Shown here in pieces: positions 17,499 to 25,548 of a stretch of 47,874 nt of DNA; within the stretch, counting starts at the first letter, position 1, and every line of letters begins with the position of its first letter. Source of the stretch: Streptomyces yangpuensis (lineage in GTDB: Bacteria; Actinomycetota; Actinomycetes; Streptomycetales; Streptomycetaceae); NCBI RefSeq assembly GCF_001005295.1, contig NZ_LBMK01000002.1:1520720-1568593 (forward strand), read 5' to 3'. Position numbers and translations under genes: made by a program. The notes under the pieces are model-generated. The model did not search any database. It was not told the DNA's origin and worked only from the letters and a program-made list of their open reading frames with translations.

Positions 17499-18323
17499 TT
17501 GTCGCCAGGCGGCTCCTTCCTCACCACCGACGGCCGGAAATACCTGGTTGCCGACCTGCTGCAGACCAAGAACGGCTACACGGACCTCTTCTTCCGGACC
17601 CGCCGCAGGGAACCGATGAGCGTGGCCGCGGAGATCCAGTGGTCCCTGCTGCCCCCGCTGTCGATGGTGATGCCGCACGTCGCGGTCGCCGGGGTCCTGG
17701 AGCCCGCCTACGCCGTGGCGGGAGACAGCTTCGACTACGCCCTGAACGGCGACGTCCTGCACCTCGCCGTGGTCCACGCCATGGGGCACGGCCTGGACGC
17801 GGCTACGATGGCCACGGTAGCCATCGGCGCCTACCGCCACGCCCGCCGGATCAGCATCGAGCTGTCCGAGATCTACCTCTTCATGGACCGGGCGGTCGCG
17901 GAGCAGTTCGACCCGGACCACTTCGTGACCGCCCAGGTGATGCGGCTGGACACGGCCACGGGGCGCCTCCAGTGGGTCAACGCGGGGCATCCCGCGCCCA
18001 TGCTGATCCGCGCGCACCGAGTCGTACGCCGTCTGGACAGCCCCACGACCCTCCCTGTCGGCTTCGGAGGGGCTCAGCCACAGGTCAGCGCGGTGGCGCT
18101 GGAGCCCGGCGACCGCGTCCTCTGCTTCACCGACGGCCTGATCGAAGAACACAAAAGCGGGCAGGAGCAGTTCGGCGAAGAGCAGCTGATCGACTGGGTG
18201 AACCAACTGGAGCAGGCCGACCACGGGACGGTGGCACGGGACCTGTCTCACACGCTCAAGCGGGCACGAGGCGAAGTCACCTCGGACGACGCCACCCTCG
18301 TCCTGGTCGAGTGGCGCGGATAA
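17499..18323 (+). CDS. N-terminally truncated SpoIIE/PP2C-type phosphatase with altered metal-site residue
   Basis: About 274 residues from a TTG without a good ribosome site. The start choice is weak. The SpoIIE domain is clear: SVAAEIQWSLLPP, GDSFDYALN, HAMGHGLDAA, VNAGHPAPMLI, GDRVLCFTDGL and DDATLVLV. Full-length streptomycete relatives carry a GAF or sensor region before the 'NRRYTDLFEWG'-like linker; here only its end (GYTDLFFRTRR) remains, so the protein appears 5'-truncated. In the second metal motif the usual D-A-M-G-H-G reads H-A-M-G-H-G (codon CAC at 17773-17775), replacing a metal-ligand Asp. The first (GDSFDY) and third (DDA) acidic sites are intact. It may be a weak or dead phosphatase, or a gene in decay. 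Confidence 0.6.
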   Translation: MSPGGSFLTTDGRKYLVADLLQTKNGYTDLFFRTRRREPMSVAAEIQWSLLPPLSMVMPHVAVAGVLEPAYAVAGDSFDYALNGDVLHLAVVHAMGHGLDAATMATVAIGAYRHARRISIELSEIYLFMDRAVAEQFDPDHFVTAQVMRLDTATGRLQWVNAGHPAPMLIRAHRVVRRLDSPTTLPVGFGGAQPQVSAVALEPGDRVLCFTDGLIEEHKSGQEQFGEEQLIDWVNQLEQADHGTVARDLSHTLKRARGEVTSDDATLVLVEWRG

Positions 18324-18400
18324 CGGGGCGCGTGGGCACTTCGCCCCACAGGCGTCGCCGCCCAGGCCGACTCTCGAAACCTCTCGTCTGACCCTGCCGC

Positions 18401-18516
18401 GGAGTAAGCTGAGATTACCGGGAGTAACTCGTGCACCCGCGCCCACGCGGACGTCGTTTCCGGCGATCAAGACATTGCTCCGCCCGGCAGGGCGGTCCGG
18501 GAACGAGTCCGCGATC
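18401..18516 (+). ncRNA. Candidate structured 5' leader, copy 2 (upstream of intact DUF5994 gene)
   Basis: This leader is homologous to 16262-16374 (see that entry). The variable hairpin is CCGCCC-GGCA-GGGCGG at 18480-18495. The conserved CGGGAACGAGTCCGCGA tail runs directly into the ATG at 18517 with no separate Shine-Dalgarno, so the conserved GGGAACGAG may itself bind ribosomes. A hairpin this close to the start suggests control of translation initiation. Confidence 0.5.
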
Positions 18517-19068
18517 ATGACCACTACCGCTTCCCTGTTCTCCGCACGTTTGACCCTGACACCGAAGACCGTCCTCGCCGGCCTGTTGGACGGCGCGTGG
18601 TGGCCCAGGTCCCGCGATCTCGCAGCTGAGCTTCCGTCGCTGGTCGAGGCGCTGGAGGGCCGCTTCGGACGCATCACACGCGTCGTGGTGAACCCCACCT
18701 GCTGGCCCGTCGTCCCGCACAAGGTTTTCGTTGCGGGGCACATCGTGCACGTGGGCTGGTTCACGGAACAGGATTCCGACAAGCTGATCCTGCTCTCCTA
18801 CGCCGTCGGCCGCTGCGACCTGCTGGTGATCCCGCCCGAGACCGAGCCGACCGCAGCAGACCGGCTCATGACCGCCGCCGCCCTCCCCGGCAACGTCCGG
18901 GCCGTCGGCACCCTGATGACCGACGAAGCCGCGAACGGCCTCCGCATCCGAAACGCGCGAAGCGGTGAGGATGCCCGGGAGACCGATGGCGGAACCCCCG
19001 CGACGCCCCGTCGGCACCCCGTCGTCGGAGCACGGATGATCCCGCTGCCGTGGAACATGCGGAGGTGA
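18517..19068 (+). CDS. DUF5994 family protein (intact copy)
   Basis: This 183-residue protein contains the family landmarks in order: LLDGAWWPRSRDLAAELP, GRITRVVVNPTCWP, HIVHVGWF, SDKLILLSYAVGRCDLLVIPPET and a helix around TAADRLMTAAA. DUF5994 is widespread in actinomycetes with no established function. It often lies near SpoIIE phosphatases and small regulators, as here. The start is fixed by the family N-terminus and by the leader conservation. The C-terminal 35 residues are disordered and poorly conserved. Two decayed copies of the same family lie within 2.6 kb upstream. Confidence 0.85.
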   Translation: MTTTASLFSARLTLTPKTVLAGLLDGAWWPRSRDLAAELPSLVEALEGRFGRITRVVVNPTCWPVVPHKVFVAGHIVHVGWFTEQDSDKLILLSYAVGRCDLLVIPPETEPTAADRLMTAAALPGNVRAVGTLMTDEAANGLRIRNARSGEDARETDGGTPATPRRHPVVGARMIPLPWNMRR

Positions 19069-19186
19069 CGGCGCAGACCGTGCACCCTTCCGGCACGGGC
19101 CGCGTGGACTTGTGGGACGTTCAGACGCGATCCCGCAGAGCCGAAGGCGACTCCTGAACGGGCTGTTCGGAGGGGGCGGGGTTCCC

Positions 19187-19218
19187 GGCCGGCGCCCACC
19201 CTGGGATGGGGGCCGGCC
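19187..19218 (-). terminator. Terminator hairpin after trxB/arsT
   Basis: Arms at 19187-19198 and 19207-19218 form a 12-position stem with a single G-G mismatch and loop CCCTGGGA, two bases beyond the trxB stop. A related, shorter hairpin sits beside the trxB fragment at 33115-33138. Confidence 0.6.
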
Positions 19219-19220
19219 AG

Positions 19221-20213
19221 TCAGGCGTTGACCTGCGCCATGTCGACGTACGCGGTGCTGTCACTCAGGGCGGCGAGGTAGCGCTCGGCGTCGAGGGCCG
19301 CGGCGCAGCCGGAGCCGGCTGCCGTGATGGCTTGGCGGTAGGTGTGGTCGACGACGTCGCCGGCGGCGAAGACGCCGGGGATGTTCGTGCGGGTCGAGGG
19401 TGAGGCGACCTGGATGTAGCCCTCGTCGTCGACGTCGACCTGGCCGGTGAAGAGCTCGGTGCGCGGGTCGTGTCCGATGGCGATGAACAGGCCGGTGACG
19501 TCGAGGTCGCGGAGCTTTCCGGTGAAGGTGTCGCGCAGGACGACGCCGGAGAGCATGCCGTTCGTGTCCTTGATCTCGGCGATTTCGCTGTCGAAGGCGA
19601 AGGAGATCTTGTCGTCGGTGAAGGCCCGGTTCTGCATGACCTTGGAGGCGCGCAGGGTGGAGCGGCGGTGGACGATGGTGACCGAGCGGGCGAAGCGGGT
19701 GAGGAAGGTGGCCTCTTCCATGGCGGTGTCGCCGCCGCCGACCACGACGATGTCGCGGCCCTTGAAGAAGAATCCGTCGCAGGTGGCGCACCAGGACACG
19801 CCGCGGCCGGAGAGCTCGTCCTCCTTGGGCAGGCCGAGCTTGCGGTAGCCGGAGCCGGTCGCGATGATCACGGACTTCGCGCGGTGGACGGTGCCCTCGG
19901 AGTCGGTGACTTCCTTGATGGCGCCGGTGAGGTTCACGGAGACGATGTCGTCGTCGATCATCTCGGCGCCGAACTTCTCGGCCTGGGCCCGCATGTTGAC
20001 CATGAGGTCCGGGCCGTCGATCCCGTCGGGGAAGCCGGGGAAGTTCTCCACCTCGGTGGTCGTGGTGAGGGAGCCGCCGACGAAGATGGAGCTGCCGAAG
20101 AGCAGGGGCTTCAGCTGCGCGCGGGCGGTGTAGAGGGCGGCGGTGTATCCGGCGGGGCCGGAGCCTATGACGATGACGTCGCGGACGTCGTCGGTCGGGG
20201 TCCTCTCGGTCAC
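19221..20213 (-). CDS. arsT: Thioredoxin reductase of the arsenic island
   Basis: This 330-residue protein starts at GTG 20213. The FAD motif is [10 protein letters not shown] (residues 18-27), the redox-active CATC lies at 142-145, the NADPH motif [12 protein letters not shown] at 157-168 and the second FAD motif VFAAGDVVD near the end. This is a standard low-molecular-weight thioredoxin reductase, reducing thioredoxin with NADPH in the cytoplasm. It lies 10 bp downstream of arsC in the same direction, so it probably recycles the reductant used by the arsenate reductase. Streptomyces arsenic clusters carry such a gene under the name arsT. A decayed fragment of a second copy is found at 33145-33337. 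Confidence 0.93.
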   Translation of the reverse strand: MTERTPTDDVRDVIVIGSGPAGYTAALYTARAQLKPLLFGSSIFVGGSLTTTTEVENFPGFPDGIDGPDLMVNMRAQAEKFGAEMIDDDIVSVNLTGAIKEVTDSEGTVHRAKSVIIATGSGYRKLGLPKEDELSGRGVSWCATCDGFFFKGRDIVVVGGGDTAMEEATFLTRFARSVTIVHRRSTLRASKVMQNRAFTDDKISFAFDSEIAEIKDTNGMLSGVVLRDTFTGKLRDLDVTGLFIAIGHDPRTELFTGQVDVDDEGYIQVASPSTRTNIPGVFAAGDVVDHTYRQAITAAGSGCAAALDAERYLAALSDSTAYVDMAQVNA

Positions 20214-20223
20214 GTCAGGTGCC

Positions 20224-20643
20224 TCAGGCCTTCGGCTTGGCGTCGATTTCGGCGATCAGGCCCTCGATGAGGCCCTTGATCTCGTCGCGGATGGGGCGGA
20301 CGGCTTCGACGCCCTGGCCGGCCGGGTCCTCGAGCTGCCAGTCGAGGTAGGTCTTGCCGGGGAAGTAGGGGCATGCGTCGCCGCAGCCCATGGTGATGAT
20401 GTAGTCGGAGGCCTGAGCGGCCTCGGGGGTGAGGACCTTCGGCTTCTGGTCGGAGATGTCGATTCCCAGCTCGGCCATGGCGGCGACGGCGGAGGGGTTG
20501 ATCTGTTCGCCGGGCATGGAGCCGGCGGAGCGGACCTCGACGCGGTCGCCCGCGAGGTGGCGCAGGAACCCGGCCGCCATCTGGGAGCGGCCCGCGTTGT
20601 GGATGCAGACGAACAGGACGGAGGCGGCAGGAGCGGAGGACAT
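20224..20643 (-). CDS. arsC: Arsenate reductase (low-molecular-weight phosphatase fold)
   Basis: This 139-residue protein starts at ATG 20643, with GGAAG six bases upstream. The catalytic P-loop is C13-I-H-N-A-G-R-S ([16 protein letters not shown]). A second cysteine motif, MGCGDACP, gives C87 and C91, the expected resolving cysteines. Other landmarks are RSAGSMPG and the DW/D pair (YLDWQLEDP, the general-acid loop). It reduces arsenate to arsenite in the cytoplasm. Its neighbour trxB points to thioredoxin coupling, although actinobacterial relatives can use mycothiol. It is the middle gene of the arsC'-arsC-trxB unit. Confidence 0.93.
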   Translation of the reverse strand: MSSAPAASVLFVCIHNAGRSQMAAGFLRHLAGDRVEVRSAGSMPGEQINPSAVAAMAELGIDISDQKPKVLTPEAAQASDYIITMGCGDACPYFPGKTYLDWQLEDPAGQGVEAVRPIRDEIKGLIEGLIAEIDAKPKA

Positions 20644-20690
20644 CTGTTCTTCCTTGGGGTGAGGGGACTGGGGTCGGGATCTGTGGGGCT

Positions 20691-21320
20691 TCAGGGGGCG
20701 AGCAGGATGAGCAGCTCGGTGATGTGGGCGTCGATGGCGTCGCGGATGTCGCGAACGACGGCGATCGGCGCTCCGTCGGGGTCGGGCACGGGCCAGTCGA
20801 GGTAGCGGCGGCCGGGCACGACGGGGCAGGCATCGCCGCAGCCCATCGTGATCACGATGTCGGCGGCTTGGACGACCTCTTCGGTCAGCGGCTTGGGGTA
20901 GGCGTCGGCCAGGTCCACGCCGGCCTCGGTGAGTGCCTGGGCGATGTGCGGCGCCACCTCGCCTGCGGGGTGGGTGCCCGCGGAGGAGACGGTGACCCGC
21001 TCGCCTGCCCGGTGGGCGAGGAGGGCGGCGGCCATCTGGGAGCGGCCGGCGTTCTGGCTGCACACGAACAGCACCCGAGCCGGTCCGCTCGTCAGCCCCC
21101 GGGCGTGGGCGAGGGCGTCGAGGCGGTCGGCGGTCAGCCGTTCCGCCAGCACGACCAAGTGCCTACGGATGCCCGCCTGCTCGGCGAGACGCGTGTAGGA
21201 GTCGGCGAGCAGGCCCAGCACGGTTTCCGGAGCGAAGTGGCCGGCGTACCGGGTGGCGAGACGGGCGGCCCCGGCGGCCAGGCGTTCGTCCGGCAGGAGG
21301 GGCGAGGAAGGCAAGGGCAT
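20691..21320 (-). CDS. Second arsenate reductase with N-terminal three-helix domain
   Basis: This 209-residue protein runs from ATG 21320; a TTG at 21344 would add eight residues. Residues 1-80 are helical (AAGARLATRYAGHF, VLGLLADSYTRLAEQAG, HLVVLAERLTADRLDALA), matching the three-helix dimerisation-type domain that precedes some ArsC proteins. The LMW-phosphatase domain follows with [35 protein letters not shown] and YLDWPVPDP. All catalytic residues are present, so it should be an active arsenate reductase, or a tyrosine-phosphatase-like relative. It is the first gene of the minus unit and diverges from arsR across the operator at 21375-21394. Confidence 0.88.
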   Translation of the reverse strand: MPLPSSPLLPDERLAAGAARLATRYAGHFAPETVLGLLADSYTRLAEQAGIRRHLVVLAERLTADRLDALAHARGLTSGPARVLFVCSQNAGRSQMAAALLAHRAGERVTVSSAGTHPAGEVAPHIAQALTEAGVDLADAYPKPLTEEVVQAADIVITMGCGDACPVVPGRRYLDWPVPDPDGAPIAVVRDIRDAIDAHITELLILLAP

Positions 21321-21374
21321 GGCGATCCCGTTCAAAGGAGCCAATAGGATCAGCTCGGGCTGGTGTCAGCCCCA

Positions 21375-21394
21375 ACTGATGTGACAGTATCAGT
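21375..21394. promoter_or_regulatory. ArsR operator in the divergent arsC'/arsR promoter region
   Basis: ACTGAT (21375-21380) and ATCAGT (21389-21394) form a perfect dyad with an 8-base spacer, ending two bases before the arsR ATG. Its size and placement suit a dimeric SmtB/ArsR repressor controlling both directions. Confidence 0.6.
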
Positions 21395-21396
21395 CC

Positions 21397-21711
21397 ATGA
21401 TGACGTCAGTCGACACTGATCTGATCCGGGTTCTGGCCGACCCGCTCAGGCTCCAGATCGTGACCCTGCTCGCCCGCGAGACGCTCTGCACCACCCACCT
21501 CGTGGAGGAAACGGGCGCCAAGCAGACGAACCTCTCCAACCACCTGAAGGTGCTGCGCGAGGCCGGGGTCGTCGAGACGGAGCCATGCGGAAGGTACATC
21601 TACTACCGCCTGCGCCCGGAAGTCATCGAAGCCCTCGCCGGTCAGTTCGCCGACCTCGCCCAGACCGCGCGAGCCACCGCAGAAGCGAACCTCAAGCGGT
21701 CCTGTCCATAG
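21397..21711 (+). CDS. arsR: ArsR-family metalloregulatory repressor, copy 1
   Basis: This 104-residue winged-helix protein includes LIRVLADPLRLQIVTLL, the recognition helix region AKQTNLSNHLKVLREAGVV and the wing EPCGRYIYYRL. Cysteines are in ETLCTTHL (C30), EPC and the C-terminal RSCP. The classical ELCVCDL As(III) site is absent, so metal binding must use another cysteine set. It likely represses the divergent arsC'-arsC-arsT unit and its own arsR-aquaporin-arsO unit from the dyad immediately upstream. Start is at the first of two ATGs; the second (21400) is also possible. Confidence 0.9.
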   Translation: MMTSVDTDLIRVLADPLRLQIVTLLARETLCTTHLVEETGAKQTNLSNHLKVLREAGVVETEPCGRYIYYRLRPEVIEALAGQFADLAQTARATAEANLKRSCP

Positions 21712-21751
21712 CCCTCCGCGCTTTGCCTCACCTGCCCGAGGAGAACCTGCC

Positions 21752-22546
21752 TTGACCGCCACCGAGCCCGTTGCCGCCCCCGAAGTGGAGAGCGGCATAG
21801 CTGCCGCCACGTCGCCGCAGCCCGCGCCCGGCGCGACTCCGCCCCGTACCCCGCTGATCGCCCGCGCGGCGGCCGAGCTGGTCGGGACCGCCGCCCTGGT
21901 CGCGATCGTGGTCGGCTCCGGCATCCAGGCCACCAAGCTCACCGACGACGTAGCCCTCCAGCTCCTGGCCAACTCCACCGCCACCGTCTTCGGCCTCGGC
22001 GTCCTGATCGCCCTCCTCGGCCCGGTCTCCGGCGCCCACTTCAACCCGGCCGTCACGTTGGCCGAGTGGTGGACCGCCCGCCGCGGCGGCGCCGGCGTCA
22101 ACACCCGCGAGCTCGCCGTCTACGTCCCCTCGCAGATCGCCGGCGCGATCGCGGGTGCGATCCTCGCGGACGCGATGTTCGGTGAGCCGCTCGTGAAGTG
22201 GTCGCAGCACGACCGCTCCGCCGGCAACCTCCTCCTCGGCGAGGTCGTCGCCACCGCAGGCCTGATCCTGTTGATCTTCGGCCTCGCACGCACCGACCGC
22301 CTGCGCTTCGCGCCCGTCGCCGTCGCCTCGTACATCGGCGCCGCGTACTGGTTCACCTCCTCCACCTCCTTCGCCAACCCGGCCGTCACCATCGGCCGCG
22401 CCTTCACCGACACCTTCGCGGGCATCGCCCCAGCCTCGGTGCCCGGCTTCATCGCCATGCAGCTGATCGGCGCCGTGGTGGGCCTTGCCCTGGTGGCGGT
22501 CATCTTCATGCGCGGCAAGACGGACTCCGGGACGCTTTCGGCATGA
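21752..22546 (+). CDS. Aquaporin-family channel, AqpS-like arsenite facilitator
   Basis: This 264-residue protein starts at TTG with GAGGAGA about 8 bases upstream. After a Pro/Ala-rich, non-membrane N-terminus of about 35 residues come six membrane segments and the two MIP pore signatures, HFNPAVTLAEW and SFANPAVTIGR. Its position between arsR and arsO, in a cluster without arsB or acr3, parallels the AqpS arrangement of Sinorhizobium meliloti, where the channel lets arsenite made by ArsC leave down its gradient. That role is inferred here. It overlaps arsO by ATGA, so translation is coupled. Confidence 0.85.
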   Translation: MTATEPVAAPEVESGIAAATSPQPAPGATPPRTPLIARAAAELVGTAALVAIVVGSGIQATKLTDDVALQLLANSTATVFGLGVLIALLGPVSGAHFNPAVTLAEWWTARRGGAGVNTRELAVYVPSQIAGAIAGAILADAMFGEPLVKWSQHDRSAGNLLLGEVVATAGLILLIFGLARTDRLRFAPVAVASYIGAAYWFTSSTSFANPAVTIGRAFTDTFAGIAPASVPGFIAMQLIGAVVGLALVAVIFMRGKTDSGTLSA

Positions 22547-23601
22547 CACAGCGCGCGGATGTGGTGGTGATCGGCGGCGGCCAGTCCGGGCTCGCCGCCG
22601 GCTACCACCTGCGCCGACTCGGCATCGAGCACGTCATCCTCGACGCCCAGACGGCCCCTGGCGGAGCCTGGCAGCACACATGGGACTCCCTGCGCCTGTT
22701 CTCCCCGGCGGAGTACTCGTCCCTGCCCGGTCGGCTCATGCCGGTGCAGCCCGGCCAGACCTACCCCGACGCGCAGCATGTCGTCGACTACCTCGCCGAC
22801 TACGAGAAGCGGTACGACCTGCCCGTGCAACGCGGGGTGTGGGTGGAAGCGGTCCACCGCCAAGGCGCCTTCCTGCGGGTTGCGACGGACAGCGGCGACT
22901 GGCAGGCTCGCGCGGTCGTCAGCGCCACCGGCACCTGGACCCGCCCCTTCCTCCCGGCGGTTCCCGGCCGTCGGGAGTACACCGGCCGCCAGCTCCACAC
23001 CGTCCAGTACCAGAGCCCCGCAGAGTTCACCGGAGAGCGGGTCATCGTCGTCGGTGGCGGCAACTCCGGCGCGCAGATCGCAGCCGACCTCGCCCGTGCC
23101 GACGTCGACCTGACCTGGGTCACCCAGCGTCCGCCCCGCTACCTCGCCGACGACATCGACGGCCGCGCCCTCTTCGACCACGCCACTGCGCGCCGCCGCG
23201 CCCTGGACGAAGGCCGCGCCGACACCGGCGGCGTCGCCTCCCTCGGCGACATCGTCGCCGTCCCGCCCGTACGAGCGGCCCGCGACGCCGGATTCCTGGC
23301 CGCGAAGCCGATGTTCAGCCGTCTCACCGCCTCCGGCGTTCAGTGGGTCGATGGCACTGTCACGGAAGTCGACGCGATCATCTGGTGCACCGGCTTCCGG
23401 CCCGCTCTTGCCCCCTTCGCCGCCCTCCGCCTGCGCGGCACCCGAGGGCACATCGCCACCGTCGGCACCGGAGCGGTGGACGAACCGCGCCTGCACCTGC
23501 TCGGCTACGGCGACTGGACCGGCCCCGCCTCCGCCACCCTCATCGGCGTCGGTCGCCCCGCACGCGACGCAGCCAGGCAGATCCGCGACCTGCTGACCTG
23601 A
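22543..23601 (+). CDS. arsO: ArsO-like flavin-dependent monooxygenase, copy 1
   Basis: This 352-residue protein's ATG overlaps the aquaporin stop. The FAD motif is VVVIGGGQSGLAAGYHL at the N-terminus and the second Rossmann motif is VIVVGGGNSGAQIAADL (about 165-181). The FSPAEYSSLPG and ATGTW segments are typical of the CzcO/ArsO group of flavoproteins. Streptomyces ars clusters regularly carry arsO; the exact reaction is not settled, and oxidation of arsenicals or thiol-arsenic species is proposed. It is third gene of the arsR unit and ends in a strong bidirectional terminator. Confidence 0.88.
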   Translation: MTQRADVVVIGGGQSGLAAGYHLRRLGIEHVILDAQTAPGGAWQHTWDSLRLFSPAEYSSLPGRLMPVQPGQTYPDAQHVVDYLADYEKRYDLPVQRGVWVEAVHRQGAFLRVATDSGDWQARAVVSATGTWTRPFLPAVPGRREYTGRQLHTVQYQSPAEFTGERVIVVGGGNSGAQIAADLARADVDLTWVTQRPPRYLADDIDGRALFDHATARRRALDEGRADTGGVASLGDIVAVPPVRAARDAGFLAAKPMFSRLTASGVQWVDGTVTEVDAIIWCTGFRPALAPFAALRLRGTRGHIATVGTGAVDEPRLHLLGYGDWTGPASATLIGVGRPARDAARQIRDLLT

Positions 23602-23632
23602 CTCTCACCCCCGACTCAGCGGGGGGTGAGAG
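23602..23632. terminator. Bidirectional terminator between arsO and tauE-like gene
   Basis: CTCTCACCCCC (23602-23612) pairs perfectly with GGGGGTGAGAG (23622-23632) around a 9-base loop. It begins at the arsO stop and lies 22 bp from the stop of the convergent exporter gene. Confidence 0.75.
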
Positions 23633-23653
23633 GTACTGAGAGCTCCGATGACG

Positions 23654-24490
23654 TCAGTCGTGCCGGGCCAGCTTGTACGCGGACACGAGAAGCATCACGG
23701 CCAGCGCGGGGATCAGGACCAGGTCCGGGAACACTCCGAGGAGCAAGCCGCCCAAGACCGCGCCGGCGATCGAGCCCGCAGCCATGATCGTGGTGAACCG
23801 GAGGTTGGCACCCAGGACGGCGAAGCTGCCGTCGCGGCTGTAGCGGGCGAACGCGACGAGCATGGTCGGCAGGGACACCAGCAGGGAGAGGCTGCCGGCG
23901 GTCTTGATGTCCTGTCCGAAGAGCAGCACGATCGTCGGGATCAGCAGTTCTCCGCCGGCGACGCCCATGATGGCCGCGACCACGCCGATGCCGAAGCCGG
24001 CCGCGATCCCGGCGGGAATCTGTGCCCACAGCGGCAGGTCGAGTGTGCCCAGGGTGGTGGTGTGCGTGAGGACCAGGGCGGCCGCCATCAGCACCATCAG
24101 CGCGGCGAGGACCTTGTAGAGGTTGGCGGAGCGCATCCGGACGGCCCAGGAGGCTCCGGCCCACGCGCCAAGCAGGCTGCCGGCCAGGAGGTTGGCCGCG
24201 ACGGGCCAGCGGGCGGCCACCTCGGCGGCCGGGACCGCGGCCAGCCGGGCGGGGAGCGCGACCAGGACGACGACCAGGCTCATCGCCTTGTTCAGGATGA
24301 CCGCCGAGAGGGCGGCGAAGCCGAAGAGGCCGATCAGCAGCGGCAGGCGGAACTCGGCGCCGCCCAGCCCGATCATCCCGCCCAGAACACCGATCGCCGA
24401 GCCTGCCGCGAACACCGCGGGTGCTGTGTGTGTCGGGCGGAGGCTGTCGAGGCTCGGTTCGGTACGCATCACGGCATCCTCGCTGGTCAC
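23654..24490 (-). CDS. Sulfite exporter TauE/SafE-family membrane protein
   Basis: This 278-residue protein starts at GTG 24490, with GGAGGG five bases upstream; an ATG eight codons later is an alternative. Seven to eight hydrophobic helices are present, with the paired family motifs GVLGGMIGLGGAEFRLPLL and VAAIMGVAGGELLIPT, an internal duplication typical of TauE/SafE. The family exports sulfite or organosulfur anions, and related members occur in metal-resistance clusters. Substrate here is unknown; linkage to arsenic is by location only. It is separated from the next minus gene by a gap of about 150 bp, so it may be its own unit. Confidence 0.87.
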   Translation of the reverse strand: MTSEDAVMRTEPSLDSLRPTHTAPAVFAAGSAIGVLGGMIGLGGAEFRLPLLIGLFGFAALSAVILNKAMSLVVVLVALPARLAAVPAAEVAARWPVAANLLAGSLLGAWAGASWAVRMRSANLYKVLAALMVLMAAALVLTHTTTLGTLDLPLWAQIPAGIAAGFGIGVVAAIMGVAGGELLIPTIVLLFGQDIKTAGSLSLLVSLPTMLVAFARYSRDGSFAVLGANLRFTTIMAAGSIAGAVLGGLLLGVFPDLVLIPALAVMLLVSAYKLARHD

Positions 24491-24644
24491 CGACCCTCCC
24501 GCTACGCCCAGGCCACAGCTTCGGGGAATGCCACCGGCTGGCGGAACGGGACTCGTCGAGACATCCGAGCCGTAGATCCCTCAGCCCTGCCCGGCACCCG
24601 CAGCCCTCGGCGCTGCCTGACCCACCTGTGCCTGCGTGAGCCGT

Positions 24645-25133
24645 CTACGTCAGGACGGGGCTGCGGCGCTCCAGCAGGATCACGTCCCGCCAGACCCCAT
24701 GGTGGCGGCCGATCCGTTCGCGGGTGCCGATGATCCGGAACCCGGCGCGCGCGTGCAGGGCGAGACTGACGGTGTTCTCGGGAAAAATCCCTGACTGGAT
24801 CGTCCAGACCCCCGCCGCCTCCGTGGAAGCGATCAGCGCATCCAAGAGGGCGCGGGCGACACCGAGGCCGCGGGCTTCGGGGTGGACGTACACGGAGTGC
24901 TCGACCACACCCGCGTACGCACACCGGTCAGAGACCGTGCTCGCAGCGACCCAGCCCAGCACCCGGCCGCCGTCGTCGAGGGCGACGAAGCGGTGGCCGG
25001 GCAGCTTGGCCTTGTCGAAGGCGGCCCAGTCGGGGGCATGGGTCTCGAACGTGGCGTTGCCCTCGTCGATGCCAGCCTGGTAGATACCCAGTACCTGTTC
25101 GGCGTGCTCCGGGAGGAGTACCTCGATCCGCAT
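24645..25133 (-). CDS. GNAT acetyltransferase of the phosphinothricin/ArsN1 type
   Basis: This 162-residue protein matches PPT acetyltransferases: GIYQAGIDEGNATFET near the N-terminus, VEHSVYVHPEARGLGVARALL (acetyl-CoA loop R-G-x-G-x-A), SGIFPENTVSLALHARAGF and the GxWRDV end. ArsN1 proteins of this group acetylate arsinothricin or phosphinothricin and are common in ars islands, so that is the likely role. ATG 25133 is used here; a GTG at 25142 that overlaps the arsR2 stop (GTGA) would add three residues and is equally credible. It is cotranscribed with arsR2. Confidence 0.85.
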   Translation of the reverse strand: MRIEVLLPEHAEQVLGIYQAGIDEGNATFETHAPDWAAFDKAKLPGHRFVALDDGGRVLGWVAASTVSDRCAYAGVVEHSVYVHPEARGLGVARALLDALIASTEAAGVWTIQSGIFPENTVSLALHARAGFRIIGTRERIGRHHGVWRDVILLERRSPVLT

Positions 25134-25138
25134 CCCGG

Positions 25139-25507
25139 TCACGCGGCCTTCGCCGCGCCGGACAGCAGCGCGCCCATGGCGGCGAGAACGGACGGCTCGA
25201 CCCGGTAGTAGACCCAGGTCCCGCGCCGTTCGGAGGACAGCAGGCCGGCTTCCTTGAGCTTCTTGAGGTGGTGGGAGACGGTGGGCTGGGAGACGCCGAC
25301 GTCGGAGATGTCGCACACGCAGGCCTCGCCGCCCTCGTGGGAGGCGACGGCGGAGAAGAGGCGCAGGCGCACGGGGTCACCCAGGGCCTTGAACATCTTC
25401 GCCGCGACCTCGGCCTCGTCCGCCGACATGGGGCGCTCGTTCAGCGGCGGGCAGCAGGGCGCGACGGCCTCGGGCTCCAGGAGCGGCAGTACCTTCGCAT
25501 TCGACAT
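25139..25507 (-). CDS. ArsR-family repressor, copy 2, vicinal-cysteine type
   Basis: This 122-residue protein starts at ATG 25507. CC lies at 18-19 and CVC at 63-65 (EACVCDISD), followed by the DNA-binding helix (VGVSQPTVSHHLKKLKEAGLL) and wing (RRGTWVYYRV). The N-terminal CC plus a cysteine at the start of the DNA-binding region resembles the As(III) site of Corynebacterium ArsR (C15, C16, C55), unlike copy 1. The start codon lies inside the palindrome ACATA-CGTC-TATGT, so autoregulation is expected. Related boxes precede the 26714 and 26607 genes, defining a probable regulon. Confidence 0.92.
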   Translation of the reverse strand: MSNAKVLPLLEPEAVAPCCPPLNERPMSADEAEVAAKMFKALGDPVRLRLFSAVASHEGGEACVCDISDVGVSQPTVSHHLKKLKEAGLLSSERRGTWVYYRVEPSVLAAMGALLSGAAKAA

Positions 25508-25530
25508 ACGTCTATGTTGACACATGTCGA
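25501..25530. promoter_or_regulatory. ArsR2 operator box overlapping the arsR2 start
   Basis: The region contains ACATA-CGTC-TATGT (25504-25517) inside an outer TCGACAT/ATGTCGA dyad (25501-25507, 25524-25530). GACATACGTC recurs at 26685-26694 and GTCTATGTTGAC (25510-25521) recurs at 26633-26644. Confidence 0.55.
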
Positions 25531-25548
25531 ACTAGAGTGACAGAGGTC

